From Pseudomonas veronii (GTDB lineage: Bacteria > Pseudomonadota > Gammaproteobacteria > Pseudomonadales > Pseudomonadaceae), in NCBI RefSeq assembly GCF_001439695.1, contig NZ_JYLL01000008.1, positions 1 through 64,000 on the forward strand: a stretch of 64,000 nt of DNA, read 5' to 3'. Positions 50,489 to 60,490 of the stretch are shown here, one piece after another; within the stretch, counting starts at the first letter, position 1; each line of letters begins with the position of its first letter. The notes below the pieces were generated by a model that saw only the letters and a list, made by a program, of their open reading frames with translations, did no database searches and was not told the DNA's origin. The position numbers were made by a program, and so were the translations under genes.

Positions 50489-51865
50489 ATGCCCACGCTT
50501 GCCCGCCCCGCCGTGCTTGAACTGATCGGCAACACTCCGCTGGTGCGGATCAGCCGCTTCGACACCGGCCCCTGCACGCTGTTTCTCAAACTCGAATCGC
50601 AAAACCCCGGCGGCTCGATCAAGGATCGCATCGGCCTGGCCATGATCGACGCCGCCGAGCGCGACGGCCGTCTGCGCGTCGGCGGCACGATTGTCGAAGC
50701 CACCGCCGGCAACACCGGGCTGGGCCTGGCGCTGGTGGGCCGGGCGAAAGGCTACCGGGTGGTGCTGGTGGTGCCCGACAAGATGTCCACCGAAAAGGTG
50801 CTGCACCTTAAGGCCATGGGCGCCGAAGTGCATATCACCCGCTCCGATGTCGGCAAGGGCCACCCCGAGTACTATCAGGACGTCGCTGCGCGCCTGGCCA
50901 AGGACATCCCGGGCTCGTTCTTCGCCGACCAGTTCAATAACCCGGCCAACCCGCTCGCCCACGAAACCAGCACCGCGCCGGAGCTCTGGGCGCAGACCGA
51001 GCATGACCTCGACGCGATTGTGGTCGGCGTCGGTTCGGCCGGCACGCTCACCGGGCTGACGCGCTTCTTCAAGCGGGTGCAGCCGGCGCTGGAGATGGTG
51101 CTGGCCGACCCCGTCGGTTCGGTGATGGCCGAGTACAGCCGCAGCGGCACCCTGGTCACCCCGGGTTCCTGGGCGGTGGAAGGCATCGGCGAAGACTTCG
51201 TCCCCTCGATTGCCGACCTGTCCAGCGTGCGCCACGCCTACTCCATCAGCGATGAAGAGAGCTTCGACCACGCCCGCCAGTTGCTCAAGGCCGAAGGCAT
51301 TCTCGGCGGCTCGTCCACCGGCACCCTGCTCGCCGCAGCCTTGCGCTACTGCCGCGCACAGACCGCGCCCAAGCGCGTGGTCAGCTTCGTCTGCGACACC
51401 GGCACGCGCTACCTGTCGAAGGTCTACAACGACCAATGGATGAGCGACGCGGGCTTGCTGCACTACAAGCACTACGGCGACCTGCGCGACCTGATCGCCC
51501 GGCGCTTCGAAGACGGCCGCGTGATCAGCGTCAGCCCCGACGACACCCTGCTCACGGCCTTCCAGCGCATGCGCCTGGCCGATGTCTCGCAATTGCCGGT
51601 GCTGGTGAATGGCCAGGCACTGGTGGGTGTGATCGACGAATCCGACATCCTGCTGGGCCTGCACCACGACGCCGCGGACTTTTCCATGATCGTCGCCAGC
51701 GCCATGACCGAAACCTTGCACACCCTCGACCCCAGCGCCAGCCTCGCCGAGTTGCAGGCGGAGCTGGATCGCGGCCTGGTCGCCATCATCGCCGACGCGT
51801 CGGGCTTCCATGGCCTGATCACCCGTGTCGACCTGCTCAATCACCTGCGGAGATCCCTTGCATGA
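50489..51865 (+). CDS. Cystathionine beta-synthase (PLP plus CBS domains)
   Basis: 458 residues from ATG 50489. The PLP-binding Lys45 is in GGSIKDRIG, the phosphate loop is EATAGNTGLGLALV, and GSAGTLTGLTRFF follows. Residues ~330-455 form two CBS repeats (VISVSPDDTLLTAFQRMRLA, then VGVIDESDILLGLHHDAADF). It joins serine (or O-acetylserine) and homocysteine. It forms a transsulfuration pair with the overlapping downstream gene (ATGA). It is probably not a plain cysteine synthase because of the CBS domains. Confidence 0.88.
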   Translation: MPTLARPAVLELIGNTPLVRISRFDTGPCTLFLKLESQNPGGSIKDRIGLAMIDAAERDGRLRVGGTIVEATAGNTGLGLALVGRAKGYRVVLVVPDKMSTEKVLHLKAMGAEVHITRSDVGKGHPEYYQDVAARLAKDIPGSFFADQFNNPANPLAHETSTAPELWAQTEHDLDAIVVGVGSAGTLTGLTRFFKRVQPALEMVLADPVGSVMAEYSRSGTLVTPGSWAVEGIGEDFVPSIADLSSVRHAYSISDEESFDHARQLLKAEGILGGSSTGTLLAAALRYCRAQTAPKRVVSFVCDTGTRYLSKVYNDQWMSDAGLLHYKHYGDLRDLIARRFEDGRVISVSPDDTLLTAFQRMRLADVSQLPVLVNGQALVGVIDESDILLGLHHDAADFSMIVASAMTETLHTLDPSASLAELQAELDRGLVAIIADASGFHGLITRVDLLNHLRRSLA

Positions 51866-53028
51866 GTCAGCCCGATAAAAGCGCGTTTGCCACCCGTGTG
51901 ATCCACGCCGGGCAATCCCCCGACCCGACCACCGGCGCGCTGATGCCGCCGATCTACGCCAATTCCACCTACCGGCAAGACAGCCCCGGCGTACACAAGG
52001 GCTTCGACTATGGCCGCTCCCACAACCCCACGCGGTTCGCCCTGGAGCGCTGCGTGGCCGACCTGGAAGGCGGCCGCCAGGCGTTTGCCTTTGCCTCGGG
52101 GCTGGCGGCGATTTCCACCGTGCTGGAGTTGCTGGATGCCGGCAGCCATGTCGTCTCCGGCAACGACCTGTATGGCGGCACCTTCCGCCTGTTCGACAAG
52201 GTGCGCCAACGCAGCGCCGGGCATCGTTTCAGTTATGTCGACTTGAGCGATGTGCAAGCGTTTGAAGCCGCGTTGCAGGACGACACGCGCATGGTCTGGG
52301 TCGAGACGCCCAGCAACCCGCTGCTGAGCCTGACCGACCTCAGCGCCATCGCGCGCATCTGCCGCGCCCGCGGCATCCTCTGCGTGGCCGACAACACCTT
52401 CGCCAGCCCGTGGATCCAGCGCCCGCTGGAGCTGGGTTGCGACATCGTGGTGCATTCCACCACCAAATACCTCAATGGCCACTCCGACGTGATCGGCGGC
52501 ATCGCAATTGTCGGTGACAACCCCGAACTGGCCGAGCGCCTGGGCTTCCTGCAGAACTCGGTCGGCGCCATCGCCGGGCCGTTCGACGCCTTCCTGACCC
52601 TGCGCGGCGTGAAAACCCTGGCCCTGCGCATGGAGCGCCATTGCAGCAATGCACTGGACCTGGCGAGCTGGCTCGAACACCAACCGCAGGTGGCGCGGGT
52701 TCACTACCCGGGCCTGGTCTCGCACCCCCAGCACGCCCTGGCACGTCGGCAGATGCGCGGGTTTGGCGGGATGATTTCGGTGGTATTGAACAGCGACCTG
52801 GCCGGCGCCAGGCGTTTCCTGGAACACGTCAAACTCTTCGCCCTGGCCGAAAGCCTCGGCGGCGTGGAAAGCCTGATCGAACACCCGGCGATCATGACCC
52901 ATGCCAGCATCCCGGCAGCGACGCGGGCGCAATTGGGCATTGGCGATGGGTTGGTGCGGTTGTCGGTGGGGGTTGAAGATGTGGAGGACTTGCGCGCAGA
53001 CCTCGCGCAAGCCTTGGCCTATATCTAA
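51862..53028 (+). CDS. Cystathionine gamma-lyase (trans-sulfuration family)
   Basis: 388 residues starting at ATGA overlap with the CBS gene. Cys/Met-metabolism PLP enzyme: PLP Lys202 in HSTTKYLNGHSDVIGG, ASGLAAISTVLELLDAGSHV upstream, and SLGGVESLIEHPAIMTHASI near the C-terminus. Pairing with CBS points to reverse transsulfuration (cystathionine to cysteine). Gamma-synthase activity cannot be excluded from sequence alone. Confidence 0.85.
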   Translation: MSQPDKSAFATRVIHAGQSPDPTTGALMPPIYANSTYRQDSPGVHKGFDYGRSHNPTRFALERCVADLEGGRQAFAFASGLAAISTVLELLDAGSHVVSGNDLYGGTFRLFDKVRQRSAGHRFSYVDLSDVQAFEAALQDDTRMVWVETPSNPLLSLTDLSAIARICRARGILCVADNTFASPWIQRPLELGCDIVVHSTTKYLNGHSDVIGGIAIVGDNPELAERLGFLQNSVGAIAGPFDAFLTLRGVKTLALRMERHCSNALDLASWLEHQPQVARVHYPGLVSHPQHALARRQMRGFGGMISVVLNSDLAGARRFLEHVKLFALAESLGGVESLIEHPAIMTHASIPAATRAQLGIGDGLVRLSVGVEDVEDLRADLAQALAYI

Positions 53029-53056
53029 TGTGGGAGGGGGCTTGCCCCCTCCCACA
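53029..53056. repeat. REP element (13 bp perfect hairpin)
   Basis: Arms 53029-53041 and 53044-53056 (TGTGGGAGGGGGC and its complement) with a TT loop. This is the classic P. fluorescens group REP hairpin. It starts one base after the gamma-lyase stop and separates it from the convergent YcaO gene; it can double as a bidirectional terminator. Confidence 0.88.
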
Positions 53057-53068
53057 CTGGGTACCGCG

Positions 53069-55267
53069 TCAGGCCAGGGTGACGTTGGCCCGCGCGCTAT
53101 GCAGTTTTTTATAGCTCTCGATCAAGCGCAGATGCCGGTCCAGCCCTTCCAGCTTCATGCTGGTCGGCGTCAACCCATAAAAGCGCACGCTGCCGTTGAC
53201 CGAGCCGATCACCGCATCCATCCGCTCGTTACCGAACATCCGCCGGAAGTTGGCCTCGTAGTCCGCCAATTCCAGGTCTTCATCCAGTTCCATCTCCAGC
53301 ACCGCGTTCACCGCCTGGTAGAACAGGCCGCGCTCGACGGTGTTGTCGTTGTACTGCAGGAACATTTCCACCGCTTCCTTCGCTTCCTCGTACTGTTGCA
53401 GGGCGAGGTAGATCAGCAGCTTCAATTCGAGGATGGTCAGTTGGCCCCAGGCGGTGTTGTCGTCGAACTCGATGCCGATCAAGGTGGTGATATCGGTGTA
53501 GTCGTCCAGTTCGCTTTCCACCAGGCGTTCGGCCAGGGCCTTGAGCTGCGCGTCATCCAGGCGATGCAGGTTGAGGATGTCGGCGCGGAAAAACAGGGCT
53601 TTGTTGGTGTTGTCCCAGATCAGGTCGTCCACCGGATAGATTTCCGAGTAGTTCGGCACCAGGATGCGGCAGGCGGTGGCACCGAGGTGCTCATACACCG
53701 CCATGTACGATTCCTTGCCCATGTTCTCGAGAATGCCGAACAGCGTCGCGGCTTCTTCGGCGTTGGAGTTTTCGCCCTGGCCGGAGAAGTCCCACTCGAC
53801 GAATTCGTAATCCGAGCGGGCACTGAAGAAGCGCCACGAGACCACGCCGCTGGAGTCGATAAAGTGCTCGACGAAGTTGTTCGGCTCGGTCACCGCGTGA
53901 CCTTCGAACGTCGGCTGCGGCAGATCGTTCAGGCCTTCGAAACTGCGGCCTTGGAGCAATTCAGTCAGGCTGCGTTCCAGTGCCACTTCCAGGCTCGGGT
54001 GCGCGCCGAACGAGGCAAACACACCGCCGGTACGCGGGTTCATCAAGGTCACGCACATCACCGGGAACTCGCCGCCCAGCGAGGCATCCTTGACCAGCAC
54101 CGGGAAGCCCTGGGCTTCCAGCCCCTGGATCCCGGCCAGAATACTCGGGTACTTGGCCAGCACGTCAGCCGGCACATCCGGCAGGGCGAATTCACCTTCG
54201 ATGATTTCACGCTTGACCGCCCGCTCGAAGATCTCCGACAGGCACTGCACCTGGGCTTCGGCCAGGGTGTTGCCGGCGCTCATGCCGTTGCTCAGGTACA
54301 GGTTTTCGATCAGGTTGGACGGAAAATACACCACCTCGCCGTCCGACTGGCGCACAAACGGCAGTGCCACAATCCCGCGGTCTTCATTGCCCGAGTTGGT
54401 GTCGAACAGGTGCGAGCCACGCAACTCGCCGTCGCGGTTGTAGATGTTCAGGCAGTAGGCGTCGAGGATTTCCGCTGGCAGTTCATCCTTGCGCCCAGGC
54501 TGGAACCAGCGCTCGTCCGGGTAATGCACGAACGGCGCATTGGCCAGTTCTTCGCCCCAGAACTGATCGTTATAGAAGAAGTTGCAGTTGAGGCGCTCGA
54601 TGAACTCGCCCAACGCCGAGGCCAACGCGCTTTCCTTGGTCGCGCCCTTGCCGTTGGTGAAGCACATCGGCGAATGGGCATCGCGGATATGCAGCGACCA
54701 CACGTTCGGCACGATATTGCGCCACGAGGCGATCTCGATCTTCATGCCCAGGCCGGCCAGGATGCCCGACATGTTGGCGATGGTCTGCTCCAGCGGCAGG
54801 TCCTTGCCCACGATGTAGGTGCCCGCCTCGGAAGTGGAATTAGGCATCAACAGGGCCTGGGCGTCGGCGTCGAGGTTTTCCACCTCTTCGATCACGAACT
54901 CAGGGCCGGCCTGTACCACTTTCTTCACCGTGCAACGGTCAATAGAGCGCAAGATGCCTTGGCGATCCTTGTCGGAGATATCTGCCGGCAATTCCACCTG
55001 GATCTTGAAAATCTGGTTGTAACGGTTTTCCGGGTCGACAATGTTGTTCTGCGACAACCGGATATTGTCCGTGGGGATATTGCGTGTCTCGCAGTACAAC
55101 TTCACGAAGTACGCCGCACACAATGCCGACGAAGCCAGGAAGTAATCGAATGGCCCCGGCGCCGACCCGTCGCCTTTATAGCGAATCGGTTGATCGGCGA
55201 TCACCGTGAAGTCATCGAACTTGGCTTCAAGTCGAAGGTTGTCGAGAAAGTTAACCTTAATTTCCAT
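53069..55267 (-). CDS. OsmC/YcaO-domain protein
   Basis: 732 residues. The N-terminal ~140 residues form an OsmC-like domain (PFDYFLASSALCAAYFVKLY). The YcaO domain (~150-560) includes GKGATKESALASALGEFIER with the ATP-binding Glu residues. The helical C-terminus resembles TPR repeats. E. coli YcaO is linked to beta-methylthiolation of ribosomal protein S12 by RimO. A very weak ribosome site precedes the ATG at 55267. Not in an operon with its neighbours. Confidence 0.88.
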   Translation of the reverse strand: MEIKVNFLDNLRLEAKFDDFTVIADQPIRYKGDGSAPGPFDYFLASSALCAAYFVKLYCETRNIPTDNIRLSQNNIVDPENRYNQIFKIQVELPADISDKDRQGILRSIDRCTVKKVVQAGPEFVIEEVENLDADAQALLMPNSTSEAGTYIVGKDLPLEQTIANMSGILAGLGMKIEIASWRNIVPNVWSLHIRDAHSPMCFTNGKGATKESALASALGEFIERLNCNFFYNDQFWGEELANAPFVHYPDERWFQPGRKDELPAEILDAYCLNIYNRDGELRGSHLFDTNSGNEDRGIVALPFVRQSDGEVVYFPSNLIENLYLSNGMSAGNTLAEAQVQCLSEIFERAVKREIIEGEFALPDVPADVLAKYPSILAGIQGLEAQGFPVLVKDASLGGEFPVMCVTLMNPRTGGVFASFGAHPSLEVALERSLTELLQGRSFEGLNDLPQPTFEGHAVTEPNNFVEHFIDSSGVVSWRFFSARSDYEFVEWDFSGQGENSNAEEAATLFGILENMGKESYMAVYEHLGATACRILVPNYSEIYPVDDLIWDNTNKALFFRADILNLHRLDDAQLKALAERLVESELDDYTDITTLIGIEFDDNTAWGQLTILELKLLIYLALQQYEEAKEAVEMFLQYNDNTVERGLFYQAVNAVLEMELDEDLELADYEANFRRMFGNERMDAVIGSVNGSVRFYGLTPTSMKLEGLDRHLRLIESYKKLHSARANVTLA

Positions 55268-55480
55268 ACGGGATTACCAAAATAGCGAACTTCAAATTGG
55301 CCGCCATTATCCGGCATTTGCGTTTGAAGTCTTGTGCTTTCGCGTTTCGGCCGCCAACTGACAGGGCTGAATACCTGATTTCGACCGCTGCAATGTTGCT
55401 GTTTGAGATTGTCAGACAAACAGTCTTCAACTTATCTGAACGGGTGCCGATGTCCTACAGGCAATTCTGGGAGTAGTCGA

Positions 55481-57046
55481 ATGCGCAATAACCAACCCGT
55501 GACACAGCGCGAGATTTCGCTCGCGCCTTCGCAGAAGCTCATCTCCGCAACCGATGTTAAAGGGATGATCACTTACTGCAACGATGCTTTTGTCGATATC
55601 AGCGGTTTTGAACGCGCCGAGTTGATCGGCGCCCCGCAGAATATCGTGCGCCATCCCGACGTCCCGTCAGCCGTTTTTTCCCATATGTGGTGCGCGCTCA
55701 AGCAAGGCCTGCCGTGGATGGGTATCGTCAAGAATCGCTCGAAAAACGGCGACCATTATTGGGTCAATGCTTACGTCACACCGATCTTCGAAGGCAGCCG
55801 CGTGGTGGGCTTCGAGTCGGTACGGGTCAAGCCGAGCGCCGATGAGATCCGACGTGCCCAGGCGCTTTACCGGCGTTTGAGCCAGGACAAATCGGCGGTT
55901 TCGCGCCGGGACAGTTGGCTGTCGACGTTATTCGACAGCGTGCCCTACGTCGCCACCGGGCTTGCCGGTGCCGTGGGCGGGCTGTTCCTCAGTGCGCCGC
56001 TGGCCATGGCCGTGGCGGTAGCCGTTGCGGTGCCCGTGAGCATGATCGGCGCGCAGGTGCGTCGGCGTGCAACGTTACGCTTGCTTTCGGGCGTCGAACC
56101 GTCGACCTCGGATGCGCTGATTGCGCAGATGTACAGCGATGAACACGGCCCCCAGGGTCGCCTGGAAACCGCGTTCCTCAGCCAGAACGCCCGGCTGAAG
56201 ACCTGCCTCACCCGCCTGCAGGACAGTGCCGAGCAGCTCAACGCGCTGGCCGGGCAATCCAACCGACTGGCCACGGCCAGCTCGACCGGCCTTGACCGTC
56301 AACGCGTCGAAACCGAGCAGGTCTCGGCCGCCGTCAACCAGATGGCCGCAACCACCCAGGAAGTCGCCAGCCACGTGCAGCGCACCGCGGATGCCACCCA
56401 GCAAGCCAACGTGCTGACCGGGCGTGGCCGCGAGGTGGCCCGCGATACCCGCGAAGCCATCGAGCGCCTCTCCGCCGTGGTCGGCGAAACCGGTGTCACC
56501 GTGGCGCAGTTGGCCCGCGACAGCGACGAAATCGGCACTGTCGTCGACGTGATCAAAGGCATCGCCGACCAGACCAACCTGCTCGCCCTCAACGCCGCGA
56601 TCGAGGCGGCGCGTGCCGGGGATATGGGCCGCGGCTTTGCCGTAGTCGCCGACGAAGTCCGCCAGTTGGCGCAACGCACGTCGCACTCCACCACCCAGAT
56701 CCATGACTTGATCACCAAGCTCCAGGCGTCGTCCAGCAACGCTGTACAAAGCATGGAGCACGGCCAGCGCCAGGCGCAGGAAGGCGTGGCCCGGGTGCTT
56801 GAGGCCGACCAGGCGCTGGTCGGCATCAGCGAAGCGGTGTCCCACATCACCGAGATGACCACCCAGATCGCCGCCGCCACCGAAGAACAAAGCGCGGTGG
56901 CCGAAGAGATCAGCCGCAACATCACCACCATCGCCGAACTGGCCGACCAGACGTCGGTCCAGGCCCATCAATCCGCGGACCTGAGTAAGGAACTGACCCA
57001 CACCGCGTCCACCCAATACGCACTGGTTGAACGTTTCAACCGCTGA
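55481..57046 (+). CDS. PAS-containing methyl-accepting chemotaxis protein (Aer type)
   Basis: 521 residues from ATG 55481 (GGGAG 8 nt upstream). PAS domain (10-115: [40 protein letters not shown]), then two close membrane segments (~165-205, [20 protein letters not shown]), no periplasmic sensor, then the signalling hairpin with [20 protein letters not shown]. This is the build of aerotaxis receptors. It is convergent with nirD and separated by a strong hairpin. A redox or oxygen/nitrite sensing role is only suggested. Confidence 0.85.
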   Translation: MRNNQPVTQREISLAPSQKLISATDVKGMITYCNDAFVDISGFERAELIGAPQNIVRHPDVPSAVFSHMWCALKQGLPWMGIVKNRSKNGDHYWVNAYVTPIFEGSRVVGFESVRVKPSADEIRRAQALYRRLSQDKSAVSRRDSWLSTLFDSVPYVATGLAGAVGGLFLSAPLAMAVAVAVAVPVSMIGAQVRRRATLRLLSGVEPSTSDALIAQMYSDEHGPQGRLETAFLSQNARLKTCLTRLQDSAEQLNALAGQSNRLATASSTGLDRQRVETEQVSAAVNQMAATTQEVASHVQRTADATQQANVLTGRGREVARDTREAIERLSAVVGETGVTVAQLARDSDEIGTVVDVIKGIADQTNLLALNAAIEAARAGDMGRGFAVVADEVRQLAQRTSHSTTQIHDLITKLQASSSNAVQSMEHGQRQAQEGVARVLEADQALVGISEAVSHITEMTTQIAAATEEQSAVAEEISRNITTIAELADQTSVQAHQSADLSKELTHTASTQYALVERFNR

Positions 57047-57060
57047 CGGCGGATAGGCAC

Positions 57061-57103
57061 GCGCCCATTCTCCACATGCCGCAGGCAGCTGGAGGATGGG
57101 CGC
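57061..57103. terminator. Bidirectional hairpin between the chemotaxis gene and nirD
   Basis: GCGCCCAT (57061-57068) and ATGGGCGC (57096-57103), with inner CTCCA/TGGAG, make a 13-14 bp interrupted stem around a 15-base loop. It sits between two convergent genes. No long T-run. Confidence 0.6.
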
Positions 57104-57120
57104 CTTCGGCCGACCTCGCC

Positions 57121-57483
57121 TCAACTCACCCCCAACTCCACCACCCCCGCATTCAACCGCACCGGCCATACCCGCAAGCGCTGCTGCGGTGTCTCCAGGC
57201 ATTGGCCGTCCGCCAGACGGTAATGCTGTTTGTAGATCGGCGCAGCCACCACTAGATCGCCCTTGATACTGCCGACCAGCCCGCGGCCGATCACGTTCGC
57301 GCCGGATTCCGGGTCATGGTTGTCGATGGCGTAGAGGGTCTGGTCCGGCGCGTCCGGCAGGTAGAACAGCGCGACTTGTGCGCCGTCGTACCACACCACC
57401 ACGCCGGAATTGTTCACCAGGTCGCTTTCGCTGCACACGCTTTTCCAGGTGGCAAGGTTACGCAAAGTGTTGGACTGGCTCAT
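57121..57483 (-). CDS. nirD: Nitrite reductase small subunit
   Basis: 120 residues from ATG 57483 (overlaps the nirB stop by one codon). A Rieske-type fold without cluster ligands (GVVVWYDGAQVALFYLP, VIGRGLVGSIKGDLVVAAP). It supports the NirB assimilatory nitrite reductase that makes ammonium. Translationally coupled to nirB. The upstream frame extension of 57 codons is a shadow of nirB. Confidence 0.9.
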   Translation of the reverse strand: MSQSNTLRNLATWKSVCSESDLVNNSGVVVWYDGAQVALFYLPDAPDQTLYAIDNHDPESGANVIGRGLVGSIKGDLVVAAPIYKQHYRLADGQCLETPQQRLRVWPVRLNAGVVELGVS

Positions 57484-60044
57484 CAGGCAAGCTCCTCGAT
57501 GACGGGAATCAGGTTGAGTTCGGCGGCCATGATCGGCCGGCGCTGGCCGCGTTCGTGGACAAAATGGATGTCCGGATCCGGGCGTTTGTCGTTGACGAAG
57601 GTGCGGAAGCGTTTGAGTTTTTCCGGGTCTTTGAGGGCATTGGCCCATTCGCATTCGTACCGGTCGACCACCAGTTGCATTTGCGCTTCGAGTTCGGCGC
57701 CCAGGCCCAGGCTGTCGTCGAGGATCACGTCCTTGAGGAAATCCAGGCCGCCTTCCAGGCTTTCACGCCACACCGAGGTGCGTTGCAATTTGTCGGCCGT
57801 GCGGATGTAGAACATCAGGAAGCGGTCGATGTAGCGGATCAGCGTGGCGTCATCCAGGTCGGTCGCGAACAGCTCGGCGTGGCGTGGGCGCATGCCGCCG
57901 TTACCGGCGATGTAGAGGTTCCAGCCCTTCTCGGTGGCGATCACACCGACGTCTTTGCTTTGCGCTTCGGCGCATTCGCGGGTGCAGCCGGACACCGCGA
58001 ACTTGAGCTTGTGCGGCGAACGCAGGCCCTTGTAGCGGTCCTCGATCAGCAGCGCCATTTTCACGCTGTCCTGCACACCGTAGCGGCACCAGGTGCTGCC
58101 GACGCACGACTTCACCGTGCGCGTGGATTTGCCGTAGGCGTGCCCGGTTTCAAACCCGGCGTCGATCAGCTCGGCCCAGATGTCCGGCAACTCATGCAAT
58201 TGCGCGCCAAACAGGTCGATACGCTGGCCGCCGGTGATCTTGGTGTAGAGCTGGTATTTCTGCGCGACCACACCGATGGCGATGAGTTTTTCTGCGGTGA
58301 TTTCGCCGCCCGGAATACGCGGCACCACCGAATAGGTGCCGTTCTTCTGCATATTGGCCATGAACGTGTCGTTGGTGTCCTGCAACGGCACCAGCGAGGC
58401 GTCCATGATCGGTTGGTTCCAGCACGATGCGAGGATCGAGCCCACCGCCGGTTTGCATACATCGCAACCAGTGTGGCCACGGCCGTGCTTGGCCAGCAAC
58501 TCTTCGAAGGTGATCACCCCTTCCACGCGTACCAGGGCATACAACTCCTGGCGGGTGTAGGCGAAGTGTTCGCACAAGCTCTTGTCGACGCTGACGCCAC
58601 GGGCGACCAGTTCATGCTCGAACACCTGCTTGAGCAAACCGGCGCAGCCGCCGCAACCGGTGCAGGCCTTGGTCTGCGCCTTGAGCAGGCCGAGGTCGGC
58701 GCAACCGCTGTCGATGGCCGCGCAAATCGAACCTTTGGTGACGTTATGGCAGGAACAGACGGTGGCCGACTCCGGCAACGCGCCAGGGCCGAGGCTCGGT
58801 GCGCCGGCGGACGACGGCAAGATCAGGCCGGCCGGTTCGGACGGCAACGCAATGCCGTTCTGCATGTACTGCAGCAAGGTGTCGTAGTAGCTGTTGTCGC
58901 CGACCAGCACCGCGCCGATCACCTGCTTGCCGCTGGCGTCCACCACCAGGCGCCGGTAGCTGGCGCTGGCCTCGTCGATGAACTGGTAGCTGCGCGCACC
59001 GGGGGTGTGTGCATGGGCGTCGCCGATGGAACCCACGTCCACCCCCAGCAGTTTGAGTTTGGTCGACATGTCCGCGCCGACAAAGGGCTCGGCGGTCTGC
59101 CCGCACAACAGGGCGGCCACCCCTCGGGCCATCTGGTAACCCGGCGCGACCAGGCCGAACAGGCTGCCGTTCCACGACGCACACTCGCCGATCGCGTAGA
59201 TGTCCGGGTCGCTGCTCAGGCATTCATCATTGATCACCACCCCGCCGCGCGGGCCGATCTCCAGGCCGGCCTGGCGGGCCAGTGCGTCCTGGGCGCGGAT
59301 GCCAGCGGAGAACACGATAAGATCAGTTTCCAGAAATTCGTCATTGGCAAAGTTCATGCGATAGCGGTACTGCTCGCCCGCGCTGATCGATTGAGTGGCG
59401 CGGGACAAATGCACGCCCACGCCCAGGCGCTCGATCTGCGCCTTGAGCGCCAGCCCGCCGAAGTCATCCAGTTGCACCGGCATCAAGCGCGGCGCGAACT
59501 CCACCACATGGGCTTCAAGGCCCAGGCTTTTCAGGGCGTTGGCGGCTTCCAGGCCGAGCAGGCCACCGCCGACCACCACACCACGCCGCGCATTCGCGGC
59601 GGCGCCACGGATGGCATCGAGGTCTTCAAGGGTGCGGTAGACCAGCCGCGAATCGCCTTGCGCGCCGTCGATCGGCGGCACAAACGGATAAGAGCCGGTC
59701 GCCAGGACCAATTTGTCATACGCCACGCTGCCTGTAGCGGTGATCACCTCACGGCGGGCGCGGTCGATTTCCAGTACCGGCGCCCCCAGGTGCAGGGTCA
59801 CGCCCGGCGTCTGGTACAGCGAAGCGTGCGACAACGCCAGCGACTCGGCATCACGGCCAGTGAAGTATTCGGACAAATGCACGCGGTCATAGGCACGCAT
59901 CGGCTCTTCGCTGAACACATGCAGGCGATAGTGCTCCAGGGCGCCGCGCTCGATCAGTTGCGCCACACAATGATGGCCGACCATGCCATTGCCGACGACG
60001 ATCAGGGTTTTCAGCTGTTTCAGACTGGCGAGAGTGGAATTCAT
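57483..60044 (-). CDS. nirB: NADH-dependent nitrite reductase large subunit
   Basis: 853 residues from ATG 60044 (GTG 9 bases earlier is possible). FAD domain with IVVGNGMVGHHCVAQLIE; a BFD-type 2Fe-2S region (VCSCHNVTKGSICAA and CTGCGGCAGLL); then the siroheme/4Fe-4S part with KSCVGSTWCRYG and VSGCTRECAEAQS. It reduces nitrite to ammonium with NADH. The long leader upstream carries an intrinsic terminator and a hexaloop hairpin, so expression likely depends on antitermination by an ANTAR protein. Confidence 0.93.
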   Translation of the reverse strand: MNSTLASLKQLKTLIVVGNGMVGHHCVAQLIERGALEHYRLHVFSEEPMRAYDRVHLSEYFTGRDAESLALSHASLYQTPGVTLHLGAPVLEIDRARREVITATGSVAYDKLVLATGSYPFVPPIDGAQGDSRLVYRTLEDLDAIRGAAANARRGVVVGGGLLGLEAANALKSLGLEAHVVEFAPRLMPVQLDDFGGLALKAQIERLGVGVHLSRATQSISAGEQYRYRMNFANDEFLETDLIVFSAGIRAQDALARQAGLEIGPRGGVVINDECLSSDPDIYAIGECASWNGSLFGLVAPGYQMARGVAALLCGQTAEPFVGADMSTKLKLLGVDVGSIGDAHAHTPGARSYQFIDEASASYRRLVVDASGKQVIGAVLVGDNSYYDTLLQYMQNGIALPSEPAGLILPSSAGAPSLGPGALPESATVCSCHNVTKGSICAAIDSGCADLGLLKAQTKACTGCGGCAGLLKQVFEHELVARGVSVDKSLCEHFAYTRQELYALVRVEGVITFEELLAKHGRGHTGCDVCKPAVGSILASCWNQPIMDASLVPLQDTNDTFMANMQKNGTYSVVPRIPGGEITAEKLIAIGVVAQKYQLYTKITGGQRIDLFGAQLHELPDIWAELIDAGFETGHAYGKSTRTVKSCVGSTWCRYGVQDSVKMALLIEDRYKGLRSPHKLKFAVSGCTRECAEAQSKDVGVIATEKGWNLYIAGNGGMRPRHAELFATDLDDATLIRYIDRFLMFYIRTADKLQRTSVWRESLEGGLDFLKDVILDDSLGLGAELEAQMQLVVDRYECEWANALKDPEKLKRFRTFVNDKRPDPDIHFVHERGQRRPIMAAELNLIPVIEELA

Positions 60045-60082
60045 ATCAAGCACCCGACAAAGCTCATCACGGTTTAAAAAGC

Positions 60083-60127
60083 AAAAAAAAACGCCTGAAA
60101 CCTTGCGGTTCCAGGCGCCTTTGCCTG
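60083..60127 (-). promoter_or_regulatory. nirB leader: ANTAR-type hairpin overlapping an intrinsic terminator
   Basis: Minus strand. The terminator stem (CGCCTG, 60117-60112, with CAGGCG, 60097-60092, plus inner pairs and a short loop) is followed by a nine-base T-run. Just upstream, CAGGC-[AAAGGC]-GCCTG (60127-60112) has a six-base loop with A at 1 and G at 4, as for NasR/NasT targets. Its 3' arm is the terminator's 5' arm, so the structures exclude each other. A first hairpin (P1) was not identified with certainty. Confidence 0.75.
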
Positions 60128-60362
60128 TTCTGATGCGGGGTCGATCCGGACGTCTTCGCCGGTTCTACCGCTGGTGCCCATGACCTGTATGGCCTGTCGA
60201 TCGTCGTTGACCGAGGTGGGTTGTACAGTGTGCTTGCAGGCTCTGTGCCAACCAGCCGCCATGCCCGTCGCAAAGGCTGCAAACGGTGCTCAACCCTGCC
60301 AGACACCGCTGGTTGTGCCTCCAACTGGTGCGCTCCGGCGTCATAAAAGTGCACTTCTGCGC

Positions 60363-60399
60363 GTGACGGGCCCGCGCTGGGGGCAACCAGGCCCGTCAC
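60363..60399. repeat. 10 bp inverted repeat in the nirB-nasA gap
   Basis: GTGACGGGCC (60363-60372) and its exact complement (60390-60399) flank 17 bases. It lies between the two divergent leaders, near where promoters must be. Likely an operator or leader structure. No sigma-54 or sigma-70 match was confident here. Confidence 0.45.
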
Positions 60400-60450
60400 A
60401 GCGGCGTGTGAAAAACCTGGCGCGTGACTTGCTAGGAATACGCATACCAA

Positions 60451-60490
60451 GCAGTCAACGCAGACTGCCACTCACGACAAAGGCGCCGTG
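60451..60490 (+). promoter_or_regulatory. nasA leader: twin ANTAR hexaloop hairpins
   Basis: P1 is GCAGTC-[AACGCA]-GACTGC (60451-60468). After four bases, P2 is CACGAC-[AAAGGC]-GCCGTG (60473-60490, one mismatch). Both loops have A at 1 and G at 4, the pattern recognised by NasR/NasT and other ANTAR antiterminators. P2 overlaps the 5' arm of the terminator that follows. Confidence 0.8.

Noticed and set aside
57378..60077. 899-codon open frame opposite nirB
   Set aside because: Shadow of nirB/nirD, without ribosome site or known domains.
60200..60450. Sigma-54 promoters for nirB or nasA
   Set aside because: GG/GC pairs were found but spacing was 9 or 11 rather than 10; not convincing.
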